Part shown: positions 8,854-17,376 of the stretch, in pieces
Position numbering within the stretch: the first letter of the stretch is position 1
Layout: each line of letters starts with the position of its first letter
Position numbers and translations under genes: made by a program
Source of the DNA: Stenotrophomonas maltophilia
GTDB taxonomy: Bacteria; Pseudomonadota; Gammaproteobacteria; Xanthomonadales; Xanthomonadaceae
Length of the DNA stretch: 64,000 bases
Reading direction: 5' to 3'
Assembly (NCBI RefSeq): GCF_003205835.1
Contig: NZ_CP029773.1
Location: 1,272,501-1,336,500, forward strand
The notes under the pieces: generated by a model
Databases searched by the model: none
Told to the model about the DNA's origin: nothing
The model's input: only the letters and a program-made list of their open reading frames with translations

Positions 8854-9648
8854 CTATCGCGTGTGCCCGAACACCAGTTCGATCACGAACTGGCTGCCGA
8901 AGAACGCCAGCAGCAGCAACAGCATCGCCGCCAGCGTCCAGTGCACCGCCTTCATGCCGCGCCAGCCATAGCGCCGGCGGCCGATCAGCAGCACGCCGAA
9001 CACGATCCACGACAGCACGCTCAGCACGGTCTTGTGTACCAGCTTCTGCGCCAGCAGGTCGTCGACGAACAGCACGCCGGTGACCAGGGTCAGGGTCAGC
9101 AGCGCGAAGCCGACAGTGATCACCCGGAACAGCAGGGATTCGAGGTCCGCCAACGGCGGCAGGGCACGCAGCCACGGCCGGAATTCACGGCGGCGCAGGG
9201 CGCGTTCCTGCAGCCACAGCATGATCGCCAGCAGCGCGGCGATGCTCAACGTCGCGTAGGCCAGCAGCGCCAGCCAGGCGTGGCTGGCCAGGCGCCAGCC
9301 CAGCACCTTGCTCGGTTCGTGGCCGTAGCCGTGGTAGGCCAGCAGCAGTACCGCGGCCAACGGGAACACCACCACGCCCAGTGCCGACATCCGCCCGCGC
9401 GCGCCGACCAGCGAGGTCAGCCAGGCCATGCCCAGGCCGACCAGCGACAGCGCGGCGAAGAAGTGCATGTCCGGCCCGCCGTTGGTGCGCATCGCCACCA
9501 TCACGTGGTAGCCGCCATGCAGCAGCATCGCCGGCAGGGCGGGCCACAGCCAGATGGGGGAGCCGGTGCTTTCATCGCGGCCGAGCGCGCGCACCAGCAG
9601 GGTACTGGCAGCCAGGTAGAGCAGGACGGCGATGAGAACGATTGTCAT
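8854..9648 (-). CDS. ypjD: CcsA/YpjD-family membrane protein (cytochrome c assembly-like)
   Basis: A polytopic inner membrane protein of 264 residues with about eight hydrophobic segments. It shows the conserved histidine and tryptophan-rich pattern of the CcsA/CcmF-like heme-handling fold (HGGYHV near the N-terminus, AYHGYG and SHAWLALLAY in the middle, VHKTVLSVLSW late). The same gene lies divergent from or next to ffh in E. coli (ypjD, also called corE), and this order is kept here. Its precise role is not settled; suggestions include cytochrome assembly and divalent-metal tolerance. It shares a ~120 base promoter region with ffh. Confidence 0.85.
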   Translation of the reverse strand: MTIVLIAVLLYLAASTLLVRALGRDESTGSPIWLWPALPAMLLHGGYHVMVAMRTNGGPDMHFFAALSLVGLGMAWLTSLVGARGRMSALGVVVFPLAAVLLLAYHGYGHEPSKVLGWRLASHAWLALLAYATLSIAALLAIMLWLQERALRRREFRPWLRALPPLADLESLLFRVITVGFALLTLTLVTGVLFVDDLLAQKLVHKTVLSVLSWIVFGVLLIGRRRYGWRGMKAVHWTLAAMLLLLLAFFGSQFVIELVFGHTR

Positions 9649-9722
9649 CGTTGCAGTTTCGCATACCCCGCGGTGGTGGCGACGGCCGCGGCGTCGCAGT
9701 CCGGCAGGCGTGGCGGACCCGT

Positions 9723-9728
9723 TATACT
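9723..9728 (+). promoter_or_regulatory. Candidate -10 box of ffh
   Basis: TATACT lies about 43 bases before the ffh start in the ypjD/ffh divergent gap. I see no convincing -35, so this is tentative. Confidence 0.4.
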
Positions 9729-9770
9729 GTCTGCCTTAATTGTCCCCCGTTTTCAGACAGGTCGTACCGC

Positions 9771-11147
9771 ATGTTCGAGTCCCTGACCCAGCGCCTTTCC
9801 GGCACCATCGAGCGCCTGCGTGGCCGCGGCCGCCTGACCGAGGAGAACATCCGCGAGGCCACCCGTGAGGTCCGCATCGCGCTGCTCGAAGCCGACGTTG
9901 CGCTGCCGGTGGTGCAGGCCCTGATCGAGCGCATCAAGGTGCGCGCGGTCGGCCAGGAAGTGCTGAAGTCGCTGACCCCGGGCCAGGCCCTGATCAAGGT
10001 CGTGCGCGACGAGCTGACCGCGGTGATGGGCGCCGAAGCCAGCGACCTGAACCTCAATGTTCCCGCTCCGGCCATCATCCTGATGGCAGGCCTGCAGGGC
10101 GCCGGCAAGACCACCACGGTGGGCAAGCTGGCCAAGCACCTGAAGGAAAAGCGCAAGAAGAAGGTGATGGTGGTCTCGGCGGACGTCTACCGCCCGGCCG
10201 CGATCGAGCAGCTGAAGACCCTGGCCGAGCAGGTCGGCGTGCTGTTCTTCCCGTCCAGTGCCGACCAGAAGCCCGAAGCCATCGTCCGCGCCGCCATCGA
10301 CGATGCGCGCAAGTCGTTCGTCGACGTGCTGCTGGTCGATACCGCCGGCCGCCTGGCCATCGACGAAGCGATGATGGCCGAGATCAAGGCCCTGCATGCT
10401 GCGGTGAACCCGGCCGAAACCTTGTTCGTGGTCGACGCCATGACCGGCCAGGACGCGGCCAACACCGCCAAGGCCTTTGGCGATGCGCTGCCGCTGACCG
10501 GCGTGGTGCTGACCAAGACCGACGGTGACGCCCGTGGCGGTGCCGCGCTGAGCGTGCGCTACATCACCGGCAAGCCGATCAAGTTCGTGGGTGTGAGCGA
10601 AAAGCCGGAAGGCCTTGACGTGTTCCACCCGGACCGTATCGCCAGCCGCATCCTCGACATGGGCGACGTGCTGTCGCTGGTCGAGCAGGTCGAGCAGCAG
10701 GTCGACAAGGACAAGGCCGCCAAGCTGGCCGAGAAGGTCGCCAAGGGCAAGAAGTTCGACCTGAACGACATGCGTGACCAGCTCGAGCAGATGCAGAACA
10801 TGGGCGGCATTGGCGGCCTGATGGACAAGCTGCCGGGCCTGGGCAACATCCCGGACCATCTGAAGCGGCAGGTCAGCCAGGGCAAGGAAGTGCCGCGCAT
10901 GATCGCCATCATCGGCTCGATGACCAAGAAGGAACGGCGCAACCCGAACCTGCTCAATGGCTCGCGCCGCGCGCGCATCGCCAGGGGCTCGGGCGTGACC
11001 CCGGCCGACGTCAACAAGCTGATGAAGCAGTACATGCAGATGGAAAAAATGATGAGCAAGATGGCCGGCGGCGGCATGAAGGGCATGCTGCGCAGCATGA
11101 AGGGCATGATGGGCGCCATGGGCGGCCGCGGCATGCCGTTCCGTTGA
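9771..11147 (+). CDS. ffh: Signal recognition particle GTPase Ffh
   Basis: Ffh (458 residues) binds signal sequences with 4.5S RNA and delivers ribosomes to FtsY at the membrane. The N and G domains are intact, with the P-loop GLQGAGKTTT near residue 107, the DTAGR motif and TKTDGDARGG. The C-terminal M domain is methionine-rich (many Met residues in the last 60) and holds the RNA-binding NGSRRARIARGSG segment. ATG 9771 gives the standard N-terminus MFESLTQRLS. It is an essential, well-conserved gene. Confidence 0.98.
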   Translation: MFESLTQRLSGTIERLRGRGRLTEENIREATREVRIALLEADVALPVVQALIERIKVRAVGQEVLKSLTPGQALIKVVRDELTAVMGAEASDLNLNVPAPAIILMAGLQGAGKTTTVGKLAKHLKEKRKKKVMVVSADVYRPAAIEQLKTLAEQVGVLFFPSSADQKPEAIVRAAIDDARKSFVDVLLVDTAGRLAIDEAMMAEIKALHAAVNPAETLFVVDAMTGQDAANTAKAFGDALPLTGVVLTKTDGDARGGAALSVRYITGKPIKFVGVSEKPEGLDVFHPDRIASRILDMGDVLSLVEQVEQQVDKDKAAKLAEKVAKGKKFDLNDMRDQLEQMQNMGGIGGLMDKLPGLGNIPDHLKRQVSQGKEVPRMIAIIGSMTKKERRNPNLLNGSRRARIARGSGVTPADVNKLMKQYMQMEKMMSKMAGGGMKGMLRSMKGMMGAMGGRGMPFR

Positions 11148-11170
11148 TGTCTGAAAGGGGGAGAGGGCGC

Positions 11171-11190
11171 AGGTGCCGGGACCGGCACTT
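11171..11190 (+). terminator. Possible stem-loop terminator of ffh
   Basis: Arms AGGTGCCGG/CCGGCACTT surround GA, 24 bases after the ffh stop. No strong T run follows, so it may only protect the 3' end. Confidence 0.4.
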
Positions 11191-11244
11191 GCGTGGCCAG
11201 CCCCCTGTTGCTTGACTACGTGTTGATCTGACAAGGGAATGCTC

Positions 11245-11679
11245 ATGAACAAGATGATCGTGGTAGCGGCGCTGGTGCTGGCGCTGGCCGCATGCAAGGA
11301 CGACACGTCCGTATCGCAGAAGGCCGGCAGTGCCATCAGTGGCACGGCGGCCGATTTCGTCGCCGGCCTGGGCGAAGGCGTGGACAAGCGCATGAACGTG
11401 ACGCTGCAGGCCGATCCGGGCCTGGCCGCACATGGCCTGACCGTGACCCTGGGCAAGAGCCGCGGCATGGGTTCCAAGGAAGCGGCGGTGTATGTGGTGG
11501 CCGACAAGGCCTTCAAGGGCAAGCTGGTGGCGCGCGCGCTGGACGCAGAGGGCACCGAGATCGGCCGCGCAGCGGCCGAGGTGGAGTTCGCCGCAGACGA
11601 CGCGCGCTACGTGACCTTCCAGTTCAACGAGGAAATGGACAGCCAGCTGGTGCGCACCTACGCGGTGGTGGCGCGCTGA
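11245..11679 (+). CDS. Small lipoprotein of unknown function
   Basis: The 144-residue product starts with a lipoprotein signal ending in LALAAC-K, so it should be lipidated at that cysteine. The mature part is mostly predicted beta/alpha with an acidic C-terminal half and no family I recognise. I chose ATG 11245 because AAGGGA lies six bases before it; an ATG two codons upstream is the alternative. It stands alone between ffh and a nitronate monooxygenase-like gene. The residue after the cysteine is lysine, not aspartate, which argues for Lol sorting to the outer membrane. Confidence 0.75.
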   Translation: MNKMIVVAALVLALAACKDDTSVSQKAGSAISGTAADFVAGLGEGVDKRMNVTLQADPGLAAHGLTVTLGKSRGMGSKEAAVYVVADKAFKGKLVARALDAEGTEIGRAAAEVEFAADDARYVTFQFNEEMDSQLVRTYAVVAR

Positions 11680-11759
11680 TCCTTGCGCGACCGGGTCTAC
11701 GGATCCGGTCGCGGCGACTGGCGTATGCTGGGTGGTGACTTCTCCCACAGGTATGTCGC

Positions 11760-12836
11760 GTGAACGCATCGCCGATCCTTGAGCGCGCCGACACCTTCTG
11801 TCGGCGTTTTTCATTGCAGCTTCCGATCCTTCTGGCGCCGATGGCCGGCGCCTGCCCGGTGCCGTTGTCGGCTGCGCTGGCCAATGCCGGCAGCATGGGG
11901 GCGATGGGCGCAGTGCTGTCGTCATCGGCCGATATCGGCCACTGGATGGATGACTTCCGCGCTGCCTCGACGGGCCCCGCACAGGTGAACCTGTGGGTGC
12001 CGGACCCGGCACCGACCCGTGATGTCGCCGCTGAAGCCGCCAGCCGCGCCTTCCTTGCACAGTGGGGCCCGGACGTGCCAGCCAGCGCTGCCGACGCCAC
12101 GCCCGCCGATTTCGAAGAACAGTTCGCCGCGCTGCTGGCCGCGCGCCCGGCGGTGGCCTCGACCATCATGGGCGTGCTGCTGCCGCGCCACGTGCAGCAG
12201 CTGAAGGACGCCGGCATTGCCTGGATCGCCTGTGCGACCACCCTGTCCGAAGCGCGCGCGGCACAGGACGCCGGTGCAGACGCGGTGGTGGCGCAGGGCG
12301 TGGAGGCCGGTGGTCATCGCGGCGCGTTCGATCCGGCGATGGCCGAGCGCCAGCTGGTCGGCCTGTTTGCGTTGTTGCCGCGCCTGGCCGATCACCTGCA
12401 GATTCCGGTGATCGCTGCGGGCGGTATCGCCGACGGCCGTGGCATTGCTGCCGCACTCACCCTGGGGGCCAGCGCCGTGCAGATCGGCACGGCCTTCCTG
12501 CGCACGCCCGAAGCGGCGATCGCTTCGGCGTGGGCCGATGGATTGGCGGCCAGCGAACCGGAAGATACCTGGCCGACCCGTGCCTTCAGTGGCCGCCTCG
12601 GCCGTGGCCTGGCGACCCCCTATGTGCGCGCCGCCGCTGCGGAAGGCGCCCCCGCGCCGCGTCCATACCCGGTGCAGCGCGGCCTGACCGCGCCGATGCG
12701 CAGGCAGGCCGTGCAGGAAAATCGTCTGGCGGCGATGCAGGCCTGGGCCGGGCAGTCGGCGTGGATGGCACCGGCACAGCCGGCCGCTGACGTGTTGCGT
12801 GGCATGTGGCAGCAGGCGCAGGCGCTGCTGCGATGA
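11760..12836 (+). CDS. Nitronate monooxygenase / 2-nitropropane dioxygenase-like flavoprotein
   Basis: This 358-residue FMN-dependent TIM-barrel protein belongs to the nitronate monooxygenase family, which oxidises toxic alkyl nitronates such as propionate 3-nitronate. Signatures are LLAPMAGA near the N-terminus, the [10 protein letters not shown] loop that holds the conserved histidine, and the phosphate-binding [10 protein letters not shown]. The start is GTG with an AGG-containing site upstream. Its stop overlaps the next gene in an ATGA, so it is translationally coupled to a class IV aminotransferase. The substrate pairing is unknown, and a different FMN oxidase activity is possible. Confidence 0.88.
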   Translation: MNASPILERADTFCRRFSLQLPILLAPMAGACPVPLSAALANAGSMGAMGAVLSSSADIGHWMDDFRAASTGPAQVNLWVPDPAPTRDVAAEAASRAFLAQWGPDVPASAADATPADFEEQFAALLAARPAVASTIMGVLLPRHVQQLKDAGIAWIACATTLSEARAAQDAGADAVVAQGVEAGGHRGAFDPAMAERQLVGLFALLPRLADHLQIPVIAAGGIADGRGIAAALTLGASAVQIGTAFLRTPEAAIASAWADGLAASEPEDTWPTRAFSGRLGRGLATPYVRAAAAEGAPAPRPYPVQRGLTAPMRRQAVQENRLAAMQAWAGQSAWMAPAQPAADVLRGMWQQAQALLR

Positions 12837-13645
12837 CGCTGACCTGCAACGGCCGGCTGGCGCAGGTGGAGGATCTGCTGCCTGCACTGGTCAACTATGG
12901 CCACTTCACCTCGCTGCAGGTGCGCGGCCACGCCGTGCAGGGACTGGACCTGCATCTGGCGCGGCTGTCGCAGGCCACGCGCGAACTGTTCGGCAGCGAA
13001 CTGGATGTGGCGCAGGTGCAGGGCTGGATGGCGCAGGCGCTGCAACAGGCCGGCCTGGCCGATGCCTCGCTGCGGGTGACGGTGTACTCGCGCCGCTTCG
13101 ATTTCCGTAATCCGCTGGCGACGGTACCGGTGGACGTTCTTGTGGCCGTGTCTGCACCGGTGGCGCTGGTCGCGCCAAAGCGGGTGCGTAGCGTGGTGTG
13201 GCAGCGCGAGCTGCCGCAGATCAAGCACGTCGGTACGTTTGGACTGTTTGCCGAGCGTCGCGCGGCGATGGGCGGGGGCTTTGACGATGCCTTGCTGGTC
13301 GGCAGCGACGACTGCATCAGCGAAGGCACGACCTGGAATCTGGCCGTGCACGACGGTCACCAGTTGCTCTGGCCGCGCGCCCCCGCTCTGCGGGGTACCG
13401 CCGAGAGCCTGCTGAAGCAGCACTGGCCCGGCCCGCAGGTCACCCGGCCCCTCCCGCGGGCGGCCCTGGCCGGTGTGAAGGCGGCCTTCGCCTGCAACGC
13501 CAGCGGCCTATGGGCGCTGGAGGCCATTGACGAGCATGTCCTGCCCGGCTCGGAGGCGCTGGCTGAACAGGGCAGGGCAGTGCTGGCGGCGGTGGCTTGG
13601 GACGGCTTGGGGTCAGATCCCTTTTGCGTCGCAAAAGGGATCTGA
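12833..13645 (+). CDS. Class IV PLP aminotransferase / aminodeoxychorismate lyase-like
   Basis: The 270-residue protein has the fold-type IV PLP enzyme layout. The likely Schiff-base lysine is in [11 protein letters not shown], and EGTTWNLAV matches the E-G-x-x-x-N cofactor motif. Members include PabC (folate synthesis), D-amino-acid and branched-chain aminotransferases. There is no folate gene nearby, so the substrate is open. It overlaps the previous gene by 4 bases (ATGA). The last ~11 residues ([11 protein letters not shown]) and the TGA stop are encoded by a perfect palindromic repeat, so the native C-terminus has been replaced or extended. Confidence 0.8.
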   Translation: MTLTCNGRLAQVEDLLPALVNYGHFTSLQVRGHAVQGLDLHLARLSQATRELFGSELDVAQVQGWMAQALQQAGLADASLRVTVYSRRFDFRNPLATVPVDVLVAVSAPVALVAPKRVRSVVWQRELPQIKHVGTFGLFAERRAAMGGGFDDALLVGSDDCISEGTTWNLAVHDGHQLLWPRAPALRGTAESLLKQHWPGPQVTRPLPRAALAGVKAAFACNASGLWALEAIDEHVLPGSEALAEQGRAVLAAVAWDGLGSDPFCVAKGI

Positions 13646-13649
13646 CCCC
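13609..13649. repeat. Perfect 41-bp GGGGTC palindrome, copy 3
   Basis: Arms of 20 bases (beginning GGGGTCAGATCCC) are exactly complementary around one base. It encodes the C-terminus and stop of the preceding aminotransferase gene and lies just upstream of the rpsP promoter. Confidence 0.9.
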
Positions 13650-13665
13650 GGGCGAGCCCCCGGGG

Positions 13666-13694
13666 TTGGCTCGGCCGGGCTCTGCCGCTATAAT
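13666..13694 (+). promoter_or_regulatory. Sigma-70 promoter of the rpsP-rimM-trmD operon
   Basis: TTGGCT, 17 bases, then a consensus TATAAT. It lies 49 bases before the rpsP ATG and 17 bases after the palindrome. Confidence 0.75.
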
Positions 13695-13742
13695 CGCCCG
13701 CTTACCTCGCCATCCTGGCGACTGGGCAATAGGAAAAACACC

Positions 13743-14003
13743 ATGGTCAAGATTCGACTGACCCGCGGCGGCGCCAAGAAGCGTCCGTTCTACCACATCA
13801 TCGTCACCGACGTGCGCAGCGCGCGCGACGGCCGCAACATCGAGCGCGTTGGCTTCTACAACCCGGTCGCCCAGGGCGCCGAGAAGCGCATCGAGCTGGA
13901 CCTGGCCCGCGTTGACCATTGGGTCAAGAACGGCGCCCAGCCGACCGACAAGGTCCGCAACCTGATCAAGGAAGCGACCAAGTCCCAGGCCGCTGCGGCC
14001 TGA
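13743..14003 (+). CDS. rpsP: 30S ribosomal protein S16
   Basis: S16 (86 residues) is a primary 16S rRNA-binding protein of the small subunit. The sequence opens with the family hallmark [17 protein letters not shown] and keeps VGFYNP in the middle. It heads the classic rpsP-rimM-trmD-rplS cluster, immediately after a consensus promoter. Confidence 0.98.
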   Translation: MVKIRLTRGGAKKRPFYHIIVTDVRSARDGRNIERVGFYNPVAQGAEKRIELDLARVDHWVKNGAQPTDKVRNLIKEATKSQAAAA

Positions 14004-14047
14004 TCCTGACGGGCCACGCTTCGGCGTGGCCCTCTTGGTTGAAGCAG

Positions 14048-14560
14048 ATGAAAGATATCGAGCGCCGCATCCTGCTGGGCAGGGTTGTCGGCGCTTTTGG
14101 TGTGCGCGGCGAGATCAAGCTCGAGTCCTGGACCGAGCCACGTTCCGCCATTTTCCGTTACCAGCCGTGGATCGTGCGTAGCCCGTCCGGCGTGGAAACC
14201 ACGATTGAAGGTGTACGCGGCCGCGACAGCGGCAAGCACTTGGTCGCGCGTTTCCCCGGCGTCGAGGACCGCGATACCGTCGAAGCGATGCACGGCACCG
14301 AGATCTACGTGGCCCGCAGTGCATTGCCGCCGCCGAAGCCCGATGAGTATTACTGGGTGGACCTGGAAGGCCTGGACGTGAGGACCACCGAGGGCGTTGC
14401 CCTGGGCCAGGTCTCGCACCTGTTCAGCACCGGCGCCAACGACGTGGTGGTGGTCCGTGGTGACCGCGAGCGGATGATTCCGTTCGTGCAGCCGGACTTC
14501 GTCAAGTCGGTCGACTTCGAGGCCAACCTGGTCGTGGTCGACTGGGATCCCGAGTTCTGA
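14048..14560 (+). CDS. rimM: Ribosome maturation factor RimM
   Basis: RimM (170 residues) binds S19 and helps mature the 30S head. The N-terminal RimM domain shows [16 protein letters not shown], and the C-terminal PRC-barrel shows YYWVDLEGL. It lies 44 bases after rpsP and directly before trmD, the conserved operon order. Confidence 0.97.
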   Translation: MKDIERRILLGRVVGAFGVRGEIKLESWTEPRSAIFRYQPWIVRSPSGVETTIEGVRGRDSGKHLVARFPGVEDRDTVEAMHGTEIYVARSALPPPKPDEYYWVDLEGLDVRTTEGVALGQVSHLFSTGANDVVVVRGDRERMIPFVQPDFVKSVDFEANLVVVDWDPEF

Positions 14561-14568
14561 GTGTGAGC

Positions 14569-15327
14569 ATGCGTTTCGACGTCATCACCCTGTTCCCCGA
14601 GTTCCTCGCCCAGTCCGCTGGACTGGGCGTGGTCGGGCGCGCGCAGGAGAAGGGACTGTTCAGCCTGCATGGCTGGAACCCCCGTGATTACGCCGAAGGC
14701 AACTACCGCCGGGTGGACGACCGTCCGTTCGGCGGTGGCCCCGGCATGGTGATGCTGATCGAGCCGCTGCAGGCCTGCCTGCAGGCGATCCGTGATGCTG
14801 ATCCGACCCCGGCGCGGGTGATCTACCTCAGCCCGCAGGGGGCGCCGTTGACCCAGGCCAAGGTGCGGGAACTGGCGGCGCTGCCGCGCATGGTCCTGCT
14901 CTGCGGCCGCTACGAAGGCATCGACGAGCGTTTCCTGGAGGCCAATGTCGACGAGGAGATTTCCCTCGGCGACTACGTGCTGTCCGGTGGCGAGCTGGGC
15001 GCGGCGGTGATCATCGACGCCGTGGCCCGCCTGCAGGACGGTGCCCTGAATGACGCTGAATCGGCGGCGCAGGACAGCTTCGAGGGCGACCTCGGCCTGC
15101 TCGACTGCCCGCACTACAGCCAGCCGGCCCAGCACCCGCTGGGTGACGTGCCGGACGTGCTGCGCTCGGGCAACCACGCGGCCATCGCGGCCTGGCGCCG
15201 CCAGCAGTCGCTGGTCCGTACCGCCCAGCGGCGCCCGGACCTGCTGGATGAACAGGCGCTGGGCAAGGCCGACCGCAAGCTGCTGGAGCAGGGCCGTCAG
15301 GCCCAGAAATACAAGGCCAGCCCCTAG
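14569..15327 (+). CDS. trmD: tRNA (guanine-37-N1)-methyltransferase
   Basis: TrmD methylates G37 of tRNAs with a G at position 36 and prevents +1 frameshifting. It is a trefoil-knot SPOUT enzyme of 252 residues. Visible motifs are [23 protein letters not shown] and [13 protein letters not shown] (SAM knot). I start at ATG 14569, which gives [12 protein letters not shown]; a GTG six bases upstream is possible. The gene is co-transcribed with rimM. Confidence 0.97.
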   Translation: MRFDVITLFPEFLAQSAGLGVVGRAQEKGLFSLHGWNPRDYAEGNYRRVDDRPFGGGPGMVMLIEPLQACLQAIRDADPTPARVIYLSPQGAPLTQAKVRELAALPRMVLLCGRYEGIDERFLEANVDEEISLGDYVLSGGELGAAVIIDAVARLQDGALNDAESAAQDSFEGDLGLLDCPHYSQPAQHPLGDVPDVLRSGNHAAIAAWRRQQSLVRTAQRRPDLLDEQALGKADRKLLEQGRQAQKYKASP

Positions 15328-15481
15328 CGCAGGGCTGGCTTTATCGGCTATCATGGCCAATTCCCGCCGGCCCCGGTCGGCGCGCGCAGTACCCAAAACA
15401 AACGTGCAGCACAGTCCGGTGACTGCATGAGCCTACGTTGTCGATACGACACGCCCACCCGAACAAGAATCGGTGTAACCC

Positions 15482-15883
15482 ATGAGCAAGCTGAACAAGT
15501 CCATCGTCGCGGAATTCGAATCCGCCCAGATCACCCGTGAACTGCCGAAGTTCAGCCAGGGCGACACCGTTGTCGTCAACGTGAAGGTGAAGGAAGGCAG
15601 CCGCGAGCGCGTGCAGGCCTACGAAGGCGTTGTCATCGCCACCAAGAACGCCGGCCTGAACTCCTCGTTCACCGTCCGCAAGATCTCGCACGGCTACGGC
15701 GTCGAGCGCGTTTTCCAGACCCACAGCGCCATCATCGACTCGGTCGAAGTGAAGCGTCGTGGTAAGGTCCGCGCCGGCAAGCTGTACTACCTGCGTGGCC
15801 TGGAAGGCAAGGCTGCCCGCATCAAGGAAGACCTGGCTGCCGCTGCTGCCGCCAAGGCTGCCCGTCTGGCCGAAAAGGCCTGA
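15482..15883 (+). CDS. rplS: 50S ribosomal protein L19
   Basis: L19 (133 residues) sits at the 30S-50S interface. The core includes [16 protein letters not shown] and the basic [17 protein letters not shown]. The alanine/lysine-rich C-terminal tail ([15 protein letters not shown]) is typical of Xanthomonadales versions. A 154-base gap separates it from trmD, longer than other spacers in the operon, so it may have its own promoter or leader. A terminator-like stem-loop follows. Confidence 0.97.
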   Translation: MSKLNKSIVAEFESAQITRELPKFSQGDTVVVNVKVKEGSRERVQAYEGVVIATKNAGLNSSFTVRKISHGYGVERVFQTHSAIIDSVEVKRRGKVRAGKLYYLRGLEGKAARIKEDLAAAAAAKAARLAEKA

Positions 15884-15908
15884 TAAACAACTTCGGTTGT
15901 TGCCGCGA

Positions 15909-15931
15909 CGGCCACCTTCGGGTGGCCGTTT
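15909..15931 (+). terminator. Terminator of the rpsP-rplS operon
   Basis: CGGCCACC/GGTGGCCG stem with a TTCG loop, followed by TTTGCGTTT. A smaller ACAAC-TTCG-GTTGT hairpin lies just upstream. Confidence 0.75.
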
Positions 15932-15965
15932 GCGTTTCCGGTATCGCATCGGCCACGATCAGGTG

Positions 15966-16346
15966 ATGAACGACATCAACCCGCGCTATCCCGCCGTGAT
16001 CCAGTCGGCGCTGCGCTTCCTCGACGGCAAGGGGCTGGCGCGCGTGCAGTCGGCACCGCTGCTGCATCGCCTGCTGTGGCGCTTGGGCATCGCGCTGCCA
16101 CCGCCGATCCTGGCCAGCTTCGGCATCAATGCGCTGGTGCAGGGGCTGTTGTTCGGGCTGTTCTGGACCGGCCTGATGTGGCTGATGCTGTGGCAGGGCA
16201 GCGAGCGTCCGCTGGCGCTGTTGCTGGTGGCCGGTCTGTTGGCCGGTGCCCTGTTCGGCATGGTGATGGCGGCGCTGATGCGCTCGCTGCGCCGCCACCG
16301 CAAGCTGCCGGACTGGCAGCAGTTCCGGGCGCGGCAGGCGGACTGA
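15966..16346 (+). CDS. Small two-helix membrane protein (possibly DUF6404)
   Basis: The 126-residue protein has a soluble N-terminal part with a conserved-looking GIALPPPI, two hydrophobic segments (around residues 52-72 and 77-97), and a basic C-terminal tail (RSLRRHRKLPDW). The layout is like DUF6404 proteins, a tentative assignment. ATG 15966 follows the rplS terminator by about 35 bases. It has no visible operon partner and its function is unknown. Confidence 0.65.
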   Translation: MNDINPRYPAVIQSALRFLDGKGLARVQSAPLLHRLLWRLGIALPPPILASFGINALVQGLLFGLFWTGLMWLMLWQGSERPLALLLVAGLLAGALFGMVMAALMRSLRRHRKLPDWQQFRARQAD

Positions 16347-16425
16347 GCCGATGGCGCACTGCGCCGTGACCGCCCGCTACGGGCCGCGCTAGGCTGCAGC
16401 TTCATCCTGATGGACGTGTCGTGCG

Positions 16426-16860
16426 ATGCCTGCCAAGCGAACCGCACCTTCCGCCGCGCCCACGCTGCTGTCCGGCGGCAACCCGCAGATTGCCAAGGGC
16501 GAGGGCGATGCCCCGGTGCAGGCCTATATCGCGGCGATGCCGGACTGGAAGCGGCCGATTGGAGTGCAGCTGGATGCGCTGATCGCGCAGGCGGTGCCTG
16601 GCGTGCACAAGGCCGTGAAGTGGAATTCGCCGATGTATGCGGTGGCGCCGGGCGCAGGCTGGTTTCTCAGCTTCCATTGCTTCACCCGCTACATCAAGGT
16701 GGCGTTCTTCCGCGGCGCGGCGCTGACGCCAGTGCCACCCGAGCCGTCCAGGAGCGCCGATACGCGCTATCTGCACATTGCACAGGATGGAGTGCTGGAT
16801 GAAGCACAGTTCCTCGACTGGGTGCGCCAGGCCGCCGCGTTGCCCGGCGAGCGCATGTAA
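16426..16860 (+). CDS. DUF1801 (YdhG/YjbR-like fold) protein, first copy
   Basis: The 144-residue protein carries the DUF1801 signature, with a PVQAYIAAMPDWKR opening, AVKWNSPMYAV and a later helical C-terminus. Members are small alpha/beta cytosolic proteins with no established activity. A lysine/proline-rich leader precedes the domain. A second DUF1801 gene follows 38 bases downstream on the same strand, so the two probably form an operon. The two copies are only distantly similar, so this is not a recent duplication. Confidence 0.8.
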   Translation: MPAKRTAPSAAPTLLSGGNPQIAKGEGDAPVQAYIAAMPDWKRPIGVQLDALIAQAVPGVHKAVKWNSPMYAVAPGAGWFLSFHCFTRYIKVAFFRGAALTPVPPEPSRSADTRYLHIAQDGVLDEAQFLDWVRQAAALPGERM

Positions 16861-16898
16861 CCCTGACGTTCTGATTCCCTTCCCGACGAGAGCCGCTG

Positions 16899-17306
16899 AT
16901 GGCCACGCATGCACCGAACCCTGCCGATGCCGGAACCCCGGCCGCTGAACTGATCGATGCACGCGTCGCCGAGCTGGGGGATTGGCGTGGCGAAGCGCTG
17001 GCACACGTGCGCGCGCTGATCCATGAGGCGCTGCCGGACGTGCAGGAAACCTGGAAGTGGCGCGGTACACCGGTGTGGGAGCACAACGGCATCCTGTGCA
17101 CCGGCGAGACCTACAAGCAGGCGGTGAAGCTGACCTTTGCCAACGGTGCCGCGCTGGCGGACCCGAAGGGCCTGTTCAACGCCAGCCTCGAGGGCAACAC
17201 GCGGCGTGCGATCGACATCCATGAAGGCGCGATGCTGGATGCCGCTGCGTTCAAGGCGCTGATGCGCGCGGCGGCGACGTTCAACGCGGCGAAGAAGAAG
17301 CGGTAG
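16899..17306 (+). CDS. DUF1801 protein, second copy; stop codon inside a SMAG repeat
   Basis: The 135-residue protein has the DUF1801 core (ETWKWRGTPVWEHNGILC, then KLTFANGA) and a lysine-rich C-terminus. It lies directly after another DUF1801 gene. Its TAG stop (17304-17306) is the TAG of the GTAG end of a SMAG element, so the repeat supplies termination of translation. Function is unknown. Confidence 0.8.
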   Translation: MATHAPNPADAGTPAAELIDARVAELGDWRGEALAHVRALIHEALPDVQETWKWRGTPVWEHNGILCTGETYKQAVKLTFANGAALADPKGLFNASLEGNTRRAIDIHEGAMLDAAAFKALMRAAATFNAAKKKR

Positions 17307-17376
17307 AGCCGGCCGCTGGCCGGCTGCGCGATGCTTCCGGAGGGGTTTGAGGTTGCCGGCCGGCGGCCGGCACTAC
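17303..17376. repeat. SMAG (GTAG) dimer between convergent genes
   Basis: GTAGAGCCGGCC... begins at 17303 and ...GGCCGGCACTAC ends at 17376. The two GTAG ends carry the TAG stops of both convergent genes, DUF1801 on the plus strand and MATE on the minus strand. The dimer probably also acts as a bidirectional terminator. Confidence 0.9.

Noticed and set aside
15328..15481. Possible structured leader (ribosomal protein autoregulation) before rplS
   Set aside because: I could not find a convincing conserved fold by eye; reported only as a longer spacer in the rplS entry.
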